This document shows positions 25,001 to 37,000 of a stretch of 64,000 nt of DNA, in pieces (positions within the stretch are counted from its first letter, which is position 1; every line of letters starts with the position of its first letter). Origin of the DNA: Mytilus galloprovincialis. Taxonomy: Eukaryota; Mollusca; Bivalvia; Mytilida; Mytilidae. The notes beneath the pieces were generated by a model, which did not search any database, was not told where the DNA came from, and saw nothing but the letters and a program-made list of their open reading frames with translations. A program made the translations under genes and the position numbers. The stretch lies in assembly GCF_965363235.1 (NCBI RefSeq), contig NC_134845.1, forward strand, positions 25,360,524 to 25,424,523, given 5' to 3'.

Positions 25001-28000
25001 TTTAGTTTGTTATCCCGATTTTGTTTTTTGTCCATGGATTTATGAGTTTTGAACAGCGGTATACTACTGTTGCCTTTATTAAGTATATGCCGTCGTTCGA
25101 TTGCTTTCCCCATTATCCCTTGCAAATTGGTAGCTTCAAATTGTTATGGACATATTAACATACCATCAAGCCGGTTTTTATTTCACTCAAGTCCAAGGAT
25201 TTACTTCCATCTTTATCAAAAACCGAAAAGAGATCTGTTAGCCGGAAACCATTCATATGTCCGAATTCCATAAGCACTATTATAGGATTTTCGTCTATTA
25301 GAGAGAGTTCGTCATCATCTTCACCAGAACCATGATCTCCACGAATTGGTCCATGAATAAACAATATGTCCTTATCTTCTTTTAGTTTTTTCACATTCTC
25401 TGAAAATTCTTTCTCTACAAGCTGCGTCTATGAAAGTAAATTAAAGTTGGGGGGAAAATTATCGATCGAAATTGAGCAACATATATATATATATATATAG
25501 ATAAGCACTTCATATTTTGAACTGTCTTGAGAGGTTTCCTATGAACAGCTTTGAATCATTTGTGAGTTTTAGCAGTTAATCCTGAATGTTATTCCAAATA
25601 TTGTATCTTACGCAAATAGGGGAAGGATCTTATAAAGCAACCGTCAACTTTATAAAACAATGAAAGCACTTTAACACCTGAAAAGCAGTAAATTGACAAT
25701 GTGCTATCAGAAAGAGCATTAGTTGTAAAGGAAGAGATTTGATTAATTCATGCGCTTTTTTTTTTTTTAGTTTTTAACATTATCGTAATAGTTGATGTAC
25801 AATCAATTCATAAATTCCATGATCTAAGCAATCGAGTAGTTGTGTTATTCTCCTTATTTAGATATTTTTTCCTATTGAGGGTAATGAAAAATAGATTGAT
25901 TTGTTTGAAAACTTTAGTGTCTTGTAAAAACAACGGTTATTAATATTAACATCTGTACAATTAAATCAGCTTATATTGGTTTCGTTTCATAATGAAACCC
26001 CACTTATTGATTGTCCTAAATTATTACAACGATTGCACAAACACCCAAACAAAACTAAAATACTTATCAAGCAAACTGTTTTTCAAAGTGTAATTAGAAA
26101 ACAGTTTTAATGCTGTTTAAGAATATGACTTCGTTTTTATGTATTTCTCGTCAGTCTGTGGTACGTTTTGGTCCTTTTGGTGTCTTTAAAAACAGTATTT
26201 CTACATTCATTTTAATGCTTACTCGAATATCGACTTTCTTTAGCCCTGAGGTAGGATTATCGTTGATAAAATCTAGGATCATCTGTGCACCTTTTGTCGT
26301 GATAGGATTCCACCCCAACTAAAACGAAAGGCAGGATATGATTACGAAAATAAAAACAAAGCCTGCAATTTCAGTCTTCTAGTCATAACAGCTCACTCAA
26401 CTTTCGATTTCCTGGCTATTGCAGTATGATATACATATTGTTTAATAATTGAACGTGTGTCCTTGCATTCTACTATTGTGAGCGCTAGCAATTCCAATAC
26501 ATATATCCATTAGTTTTCCCGAAGAATTAATTCCATTAAAAATTAACAGCTGTATGTACACACTCTGTTAGTTAAATGTGCTGAATATCACGTGAAAGTT
26601 CCAATCATTACATATATTATTTCAGAGATATTAAACCTTACTACATCTTCGAAGTTCGTAATCATTCTTTCTTGGAGAATAATCATAACCTGCATAGTAG
26701 CAATAATAAGTTCTACGTTCAATACTGAAATAAGTGTACATTTTCTTGTGTGTAATCAATGCAATTGTCAAACTGTCTGTTTCTTTGCTTGATTTCTATG
26801 TACTTTTTCTGAATCATAAGTTAAGGACATCATCATGTTGAACTTAATTTGTATTTCTTCAACATTATCTAATTATCAGAAAAAAGGGAAATAATTAGAA
26901 AACATTAAGCATGCATACCTTCAACACTTCTAAAGACTGATTTGTTTTCATTCCTTTTAAAAGTTTCTCTAAGGCATCTTTGTTTATTCTGTTACATTCC
27001 AAATTCAGTTCAATTAAGTATTCATTAAATTCTAAAGCTTTGGCAAGAGATTCACAACCTCGCATTGAAAATCCATTCCATGATATATCTAATTTCTTTA
27101 ATCCTTGATTTAACTGCAAAATATAACAACCACGTCGTCATGATACTCCGAAAATTCAAATATTGATTAATAAATATCAATTAACCCGTTTTATTTATTA
27201 ATTGACACAGTAAAATGCAATACCCATAGTCGTATTTGACACATATACGAAACTGTCCTAGTGTTCAAGTTTTTGTAGTAAGAAGCCATTACAAACGATC
27301 CAAACTTATACATATAAAAAAGAAGATGTGGTATTATTGCCAATGAGACAACTATCCACAAAAGACCAAAATGACACAGACATTAACAACTATATGTCAC
27401 CGTACGGCCTTCAACAATGAGCAAAGCCCATACCGCGTAGTCAGCTATAAAAGCCCCGATAAGACAATGTAAAACAATTCAAACGAGAAAACTAACGGCC
27501 TTATTTATGTAAAAAAAGAACGAAAAACAAATATGTAACACATAACAAACGACAACCACTGAATTACAGGCTCCTGACTTGGGACAGGCACATACATAAA
27601 TAATGTGTCAACATATTATTGTGTTCAACTTTGTTTAAATTTGTGTTCAAGTCTGTTGCAGTTTAGTTTAACATATTTATTTGTAGTGGATTGGGAAACA
27701 AGTTTTGCAACTTATATTAATGCCTTTCCACTTTGCGGGTGCTAGTGCTGCCTTGTAGTGGCATTACATTAGCCTGCTCTTTTCCGAAATCTACAAGAGT
27801 GTCTTTAACGTGCAAGAGATATGGCTCTCTCTTTACACGGGTCAGCCATTTATCGTCCACTTCCGATGGACTATCATCGTTTCCTCAATGCCATACTCGC
27901 AAATGTTGTCAAGGGAGAGCCGAAAATGCAGTCCCTGAACTTTTCATCCCGGCACGAGAATCGAACAAGGAACTTGTGTTAGTAGTCCGATGCACTAACC

Positions 28001-31000
28001 ACTACACTACGGCTCTCGCAGTTTATTTTCAAGTCTGCTGAAATTTAAATGTTTCATTGAATCTAAATGAAATGAAACATTATAAAAAGTAATAATAATA
28101 CTGACAAAGACATGTTTGCTAAACTATCGAAGAGTTTAATTCGGCGTATGCGACCGTTTGTGTTTTGTTGTATTAACTGACTAGCTGTTTTATTTCTTGA
28201 TCAAAATTGTTGTCTAAATGCAATCAAATGAAATATTCATTTTATGTTATTGTCATATTCATTTACTGTGGCTAAACACCAATTGCTTTAGTGCGATTGT
28301 TACTCTGTAAACTATACGTCATCGCGATGGTTCGATACCTACATGTGTAAGAACTTACTGCTAATCCGTCTGCAATAGCATCAGCACCATCAAACCGTAG
28401 ATGATTCCAACTGAGATCTAATTCTTCCAATGTATCATTGATTTCTGAAAAAAATATTTTAAAATAAACTCAGTTGAAACCGGAATTGGCCATAAATAAA
28501 CTCATCATAGAGATTGACACAACCGTGAAATGTCAAAAGTGCCAGAGAAATATGCTTAGCTTCCTTTATTTATAAACTGGACATTAACGCACAAATATAT
28601 CTTTTCTAAATTTTATAAAATTGTATTCTCTTAAAATCAAGTACTTTGTATGAATGCTGATTTTACAAAAGAAAGGACTGAAAATAAGGTCCTTGAAGCA
28701 CACTGAGAAATATGTTGCGTGTTCTAGCTAAGCGAACTGGGATCATATCGTGGTATTTGGCATACAAAATATGCAATGGTTTGCAGCAATATAAAACTTC
28801 TAATTTGAGTTAATCGCAAGTTAAACGTAAAGCTAGATATTGTTAAAGTAAGATCTATTTGTATTTGTGCATGTTAAATCGTTATACTAACATCTGCTAT
28901 ACATCAGGTTTCATAACAACATGTTAACGTAAAGATTAAGAGATAAAATGAAATGCACTTACTTAATGCATCGCCTATGACTTTTCCTCCAAACTCACGA
29001 AATTCATTATGGCTTAAAGTTAGTCTGAGTAAATTATGTGTATCCTAAAATGTACAAAAACGAAATTATATCTTTACGTTTTGTGTGTGCGCTAAAGTTA
29101 GCATTCATCAGTGCATGTTTTTAACCTTATTTTTTTATTATGAAGTTGATATTATTATAATACCTTGAGATTACATTCACAAAAGCAATATGCATAAAAT
29201 GTCGATTATTTGATATTAATGATAGGTTGTATGATGAAAAAAAATCGCTTCAGATAGATACTTAGATAATTAGATTCTACTACAAGTAATTCGGTTTTAT
29301 AGCCTTTGTAAAAATAACAACTGCTGCATTTCATAGTATTGCGTTAGGGGATCCAAAAAGCATAAAATTTATGAAGTATGGTTTCTTCCTAAAAAAGTGC
29401 TTGTACCAAATCAGGCATATGACAGTTGTTATCCATTCATTTGATATGTATGAGCTTTTGATTTTGCCATTTGATTATGTATTTTTCGTTTTTAATTTTT
29501 TTTGGAGTAGGGTAGTTTTGTTATTTTACTTTTTATCAATTTCTCAATTGTATTCATTTGGCAAATGTCCAGCGCCAAATCGGATTATCATTCATACTGT
29601 TGACACCTTACCTCGAATAGTTTTGTTAAATGTATTGCATCAAATTCACGAAAACCATTTCCTAAAAATAAAATAAGTCAGAATATATTTCAATGTTTTT
29701 TTACAAAATGTATGGTAATAAACCTAATAATGTGCAATCTCCATAAAAAGTCAGAACCAGGCAGAATTTTTTTTTTATATTCTATGTTTCTTTATAAATA
29801 ACTTATTCCAAAAAAATCTGAATGAAATGAGATAAAGGTTGGGTAAGACATTAATGGATCATCAATCTTATGAAACACACATATAGTTTACATTTTGACA
29901 TCCTTTTTTAATTTCATCAGTTGACATCTTTCTAGAGTCTGTTTGTTTTTTCTTCGGTTTTCTTTTTTGTCATCGGATTGTCGGTTTTTCTTTCTTTGAT
30001 GATTTCATTGAGTCTTTGGTACCTTTTGCCAAAGTTTTAAATATATATAGACAGATATTTGTAAACCATTGTTCTCCTATGAAATACTATACAGATGTAA
30101 GATAGAATCGTACCTGAGAGATTCAATGAAGTAAAGTTGTCAACCTCTACTGCAATATTCACAATGTGTTTAGCACCTTCAATGCCAATCTGATTGTCCG
30201 ATAAGTTCTTAAATATACAAGAAAAAGCAAAATAACATTATTACCGAACTCCGAGGAAAATTCTAAACGGAAAGTCCCTAATCAAATGGCAAAAACAAAT
30301 ATCAAACACATCAAACGAATGGATAACAACTGTCATACTCCTGACTTGGTACAGGCATTTTCTTATGTAGAAAAGGTATATTGAACCGGTTGTTATAGCT
30401 AGCTCAACCTCTCAATTGTATGACAAGCGCATACAATTTCATTATCCAAGACCATTATCACAAATGAAAAGCTGTAGAATTTGTGTAATACTTTAAGATG
30501 TTGCCACTAGGATTTTTAATAACAAACTGTTGTAAAAAGCTGTTTGTTTCGGTAAATGATTTGTCTGAATGTCATACATGTTACAATAAGGATTCATTTA
30601 ATCCGAGATACTGTAAAAAGTTCTGTCATGGCAGCAAAATTTGTTTGAACATTTTTACATGTTAGAAAAAATATTTAGGAATAATAAACTGTTGCAAAGG
30701 CGATTATTGTTGATAATTTATACATTGTATTTTGTTAGAAGACGTTTGATATAACAAGAAGTAAAATACCGAACTCCAAGGGAAATTCAACATGGAAAGT
30801 CCCTTATCTAATGGCAAAATTAACAACAACAAACGAATGGAAAACAACTGTCATATTCCTGACTTGATACAGGCATTTCCTTGTGTAGAAAATGAAGTAA
30901 ACCAGGTTTTATAGCCAGCTAAACCTGATCGCACTTGCATTGCATATAATTCCATTATATTGACAACAATGTGTAGGAAAAACAAACAAACATAATAGGT

Positions 31001-34000
31001 AAATAATTCGAAATTTGGGATATAGCAGTCTACATCGTGTTACAATCTGTTGTAATCTTAATCGTTATAAAAGCAAACAACTGGGTCAACAAAGAAAACC
31101 AAAATAGCATGAATACATTGTTGAGACAAAGCAAATAAAGCAAAAATGAAAGACAAGAATACAGAATATGACCATTTATAAGACAATCACACAATAGCGG
31201 GATGTATAAATACCGAGCCCGTCACAACAAATGGATCAAATAAAAAAGTGCTTTCACATTAACAGTTTGAAATATACAAAGCCAATAAGAAGAACAACAT
31301 AACACATAATTAAGATAATAAGCAACGTCAGTACTTATAATCTATTATTTAAGTCCATCATATTTATTAACAAGGTTTTTATATCATTCGATGAACTTTT
31401 AAGAAAAAAAGACGAGACGTTCTTTAACATCACTCTGGTTCCCCACACTCCTCTAAAAGCTTTGGTATCAACAGTGGAATTTGCAGAATTTTATACATGT
31501 TGCAAAAAGGTTTTTAATGTACCAATCTGCCACGAAAAACTCTTGTACTCTTATTGATAATGTTCATCATATTTAAAAGATTAAGAATACAAGTAATATC
31601 TATGTTTATTTGAAGTTGTGTGAAGGAACTTACTAAATCAGTAATGATTCTGTTATCCGTTAACATTTCAGCTAAATACAAAGCACCTTTTGGTCCTATT
31701 TCATTGTCTGTCATATCTAATATCTGCACTGTTGGATTCTCCTGTAAACACACAAACACACAGTTTGTATTATACCGGAACTTAAAAATCATATACAGTT
31801 ACAATTTTATTAAAAACAAATTGTAAGAACACTTTTAAGGAATTGTTGTTTTATGCATTACCCACATACTGATGATGTGAAAATATTAAAAAGAAAACAC
31901 GAAGATAAATATTTTTTGTAAATGATGTTTTTGTTGTTTAACTAAATTACATTTTAACCTCACAGATATTGGAAATATTTGAAATATTCTATGTAGCTTC
32001 CTTGTATTCGAATTCCTAACGGGTTAACTACTGAAACTGTCTGTATGGGCAAACTAAATAATTTCCATATGTCTTTGTTTAATTGTTGATTAAAAAAGAA
32101 AAATTATGTAAAATTAGTTTATATATACTTACAAGAAGAGCAACAGACATTGCTTTTGCATCTTTTGGACAGAGCGAACGATGCCTGACTGATACTCTCT
32201 TTTTTGACAGTTCCCGGATGAAGGATGACACTGGTGAAATGTTTAACATTTTACACATGCGCCGATATTGGTTCTCACAATAAGATGCTGGATCCTTATC
32301 TGACCTGGATTCACTTTCCTCCTCTGAAATGTATGTACTTGGTTAACAGATTATTTAGAATAAATTTAGTATTTGATGGACGATATGGACCTACACGGGT
32401 CGGTAAATAAAATTAAAGTTATTAGTGTTACGAAAGGAGTAGGTCCGGTCAGGGCCGATTTTGGCCTCAAATTTCAAGTTCATCTAACGAAAGATTTTAG
32501 ACACTTTTTAAACACTTAAGTGTCTATTTCAATTGATTCGATTAGTTTATGTGAAAGATTTTAACTGATTTAGTCCTTAAAAACGCTCCTATTCTAGCTT
32601 AAGTATGAAAATCTATCAAATATGCCCAAAAACGTCACTTTCTAGATGTTTTTTTGTCAAAAATGAAAGTGGCCGCATCCGTGTTCATCCTCAACCTAAA
32701 TATATATGATGTTTTATCATCAAATACAACTTGTCTTTCAATAAAATGAATGAACACGAATGCGGCCACTTTCATTCAAAAATTTGTCTGTATTTTATTT
32801 TTCATTTACATGTTGTACTGTTAAATCAATCATCCTTAATCAGAACGATAGTTGTATGTGTGAGTGTATGCGAGTGGGAGAGAAAGGCTGTTTATTTTTA
32901 CTTTATGTGATTACATGCTTGTTATGAGCCCTATGATTAGGAAATAAAATATCTTTATCTTTTATTTAAGACGGAAACAGTCTAAAATATAACTAAAATG
33001 CTAAAATTGTGAACATTTCAGCAATTTAGCATGACTTAATGATGTCAGTACCCGATATGTGTGCATTGTATTGTCAAAAACCGCACATATTTATGTAGCA
33101 GAAGCATTCTACTTTCCGATAAATAGCTTACGGATTACATTTTCACTATTTTGTAAAACTGCTATATTTTGGGGCCAAAAAGGGGTCTTACTGAACTTAC
33201 TCCTTTTGATCATTTGTATTTCTTTACTTAAAAAAATTGATTGATGCAGGCATTAGGAATTCTGCTAAATGATTCCAAAAAGGTACATCAAAACATTGAA
33301 ATTTGATTGGTTATCAAGTTTAAACGAGTGAGCATTATTTAAATTTTGATTTACACGAACTATGAAATCTATAAGGATATTTGGTGAAATGTTTTAAATT
33401 ACATAAAAAAAAAACACCAAAAAAAAAAAGTGATCACAAAATACAACTATTGATTTATAAAAGTAAAACTAGACCTCGTTTTTACTACTAAATACAATAC
33501 ATGAAAGCTTTCATTGAACTGCATAATATTGTGACAGAATATAACAAAAATACAAACTATGTTCCAAAATCAAATGTCAACCAGTACCCTTTCTATGCTG
33601 TACAATGAACAAGTTAAGTCGTGCATAAAACAAATAATAAGCAAAACTAAATCAACTTTTAATATCATATAAATACGATTGGTTATATCAAGGAAACTTA
33701 AAAAAATACAATAAATGTCTAAAAGCACTCTGATTTTAAACAAGAATAGTGTATGAACATGCCATTACCACAACGTCCCGCACCATATTTTAATTGTAAA
33801 ATAAATGTATACGTTTGACTCCTGCTACTGATGACGTTCTAAATGCCAAAACAGGTGATGGGGAACAGCTTTCAAGAGACGTCGTCACAAAACTTTCTTC
33901 GTAGTCTCTAAATGATTGCTTTGTGTCTACTTTTGAAGACGATTCTAGTTCAACTGAGTTTGTCCCTGTTGCCAAATCTTTTTAAACAAAGAACGATAAT

Positions 34001-37000
34001 TCTTAAAATAACAAAACTCAATAAGGTTACGAACAGTGAGATACCATTTGTCCTAAAAACGGCTTCCGTAACATTTTTTTAAATCAAAATAAAACAAAAA
34101 CGAACAGTTACAGTGAATGAAGCAGTGAGTTTTATGTTTTTACAAAGCAACACTGAATATCTATGTAATCTTGACTTAAATTATATTGTTTGTAAGCAAA
34201 TGAAAACAAAAACGTGATCGTCTAAATGTAATTATCAAGCATACCATCAAAGTCGAAATCGTCGTTGAACTCGTCAAACAAGTCTGTTAATGAAGTATTA
34301 TAGGTGTGAAACGACGATTCACATCCACCATATTCACTGTCAATAAGTGATGCTTTTCGTCGTCCAGTCCGACGTCGTGTTATGATCGCACGATTTGTCT
34401 TCCGACTGGCAACCTTGGCCTTGTTTCTGTATTTGACCGCCATGACATACGGTGATGCTGTCTGTGGTCTTTTAATAAGGCTTCGGTTATCATTCTGAAA
34501 AGCAGAGAAAATTTGTATTGATACCATATATATATAGTTAGTATATTTAAAAAAAAAAAAAACATTCATGGATTCATTATTATTCGTGAGATACCAATTT
34601 TCGTGGGTTTCGTTGGTACAGGTGAACCACGAATTAAAAAATTCAACGAATTACAATATAGGCTTTGTATGAAGATAGAGACATCCACGAAATCAAATAT
34701 CCATCAAAATGCAAGTTTTCCTCAATCTACGAAAATCGATACCCAAGAAAATAAATGAATCCACATCATTTTGACATACCTGGGTAACAGTACAGGTAAC
34801 GTTCAACATATTTTGTTAAGTTTGCTGGTTGCCACCCTGCCAATATGTTGTCATAATCGTCAAATATAGAAAACATAGCCCAATTCTATAACATGAAATG
34901 GATATATAATCATACAATACGACATGTTCTTAAAAACAAAAAAACTTTGTGAATTAAATAATGTTAACAAAATGTTTTTAAATTACTACTGTATATACCA
35001 ACTTCAAACAATATTTACTTACATTGTTGTATTTTCTCATATTGTCTTCGATACTACACGTGTTATGGTTCACGAAGTCAGGTGTAAAATAATTAGAATT
35101 ATCGAATACACAAATATCTTTAAATGCATTTAAATCCATTTTCAAAATATTATTATTTTCTCCCCATTTAAGAACTACTTAGCTATGGAACGAATGATAT
35201 AAATGTTACAGAAATTTAAAAAGAATAGCTTATAGCTGGCTTTTGTATTGATTTAACAAAATATTATTAATAAATCATGTTTTAATGTGTTATATTAATC
35301 TCTTCTATATAAATGTCAAATGGGATACACGATGTTTCTATTTTGTGGCATCACCAGGATTTTGTGGTGTCAAGTTTAAGACAAATAAACACTGACGATT
35401 TTCATTTTTGTGGCGTCAAGTGTAAGACAAATAAACACTGACGATTTTCATTTTTGTGGCGTCAAGTGTAAGACAAATAAACACTGACGATTTTCATTTT
35501 TGTGGCGTCAAGTGTAAGACAAATAAACACTGACGATTTTCATTTTTGTGGCGTCAAGTGTAAGACAAATAAACACTGACGATTTTCATTTTTGTGGCGT
35601 CAAGTGTAAGACAAATAAACACTTACGATTTTCATTTTTTGTGGCGTCAAGTGTAAGACAAATAAACACTGACGATTTTCATTTTTGTGGCGTCAAGTGT
35701 AAGACAAATAAACACTTACGATTTTCATTTTTTGTGGCGTCAAGTGTAAGACAAATAAACACTGACGATTTTCATTTTTGTGGCGTCAAGTGTAAGACAA
35801 ATAAATACTGATGATTTTCATTTTTTAGAGAAATTTAAAAGTTTGATTAGTTTGATCAATGGTTGTCTTAATTAAAAGCTGTTAATTTATGTGTCGACGT
35901 TGGCATTGAAACATTTAATATCAGTTATTAGACATGTCATCCATTTAAATATCTTTTATTATGCTTTATTGATTGATTACAGAAGAGTCAATTAAGTCAT
36001 CAGTGAATTTAGTATAGCTTTTTATACCCAGGAAACAACGAAGTGTTATGGATAGTTCGTAAGTGTCTCCTATTTCCGGAGACAGTTCATTTGAACTGAG
36101 GATAACCTTTTTATTATGGATTTCGTTTGGCCATTAAGGGATAAAAAAAAAAGTCAAACAATGACATTTTAACAGAAGATCAACTTTCAAAATCAATTTA
36201 TTTTAGCCTGTTTTTTTTGTCTTTTTTTTGTATAGATCTGCGAATAATTAATATGGAACATACAATAAGGGAAATTCGCAGTTCAGTGTTTTTTTGATTT
36301 TATTGTTTACAATACAGCTTTGTATATAACAAGCAGAAAAGTTCACAACTTTAGAAAACATAGATAACACAATTAAAACAGCATTAAATCCAATTTAAAG
36401 GAATAGAAAAACAACACACAGAAGCATGGACTATACGTCGATGTGTCCTTAACATATATATACATGACGTTTTTAACTCAAGTCCAAGTGTAAGTTTTAA
36501 CTTTGTTTCAAGTATGATTGTAAATATTGGGCGATGTGGGGTACACTACGATGCAACAAAAACCAAAAAACACAAAAGGCAATATTAAAGACATCTAAGG
36601 TGAGCATACGCCCTTAAAGAACATCTTGTCAATATACACAAATAACAACAAGCATTGAAGATATAATAAACAGCTGCGCCATGAGCGCATGATACGCCCG
36701 ACGTCTTGTGTGGAAGTTTTATACAATAATCATAAATAGTTTCAGAGAAAGTTTTAAGCAATAACCATATATTGTTTTTGAGACATGGCGGGACATGTGA
36801 AACCCCCAACCCTTTTTTTTTTTTACAAAAAACTAAATATCACTAAAATAAAATTTTGAATCAAAATCAAAAAGTATACAGATCTTTAGATTAATATAAC
36901 AAAGAAGTGTGTAAAGTTTTAAGCAATAATCATAAATTATTTTTGAGATACGGCGCGACATGTAAAAAAACCCTCCCCTGTTTAACAAAATACTCAATAA

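Noticed and set aside
27955-28020. Possible tRNA gene on the minus strand.
   Set aside because: The boxes sit at the head of a ~300-bp element with a non-tRNA body; a SINE explains it better.
27733-28041. 102-codon open frame on the plus strand.
   Set aside because: It lies wholly on the antisense of the SINE.
35355-35822. Regular 46-bp repeats could suggest a CRISPR array.
   Set aside because: The units abut without unique spacers and the DNA is animal; it is a minisatellite. The 87-codon frame in it is repeat translation.
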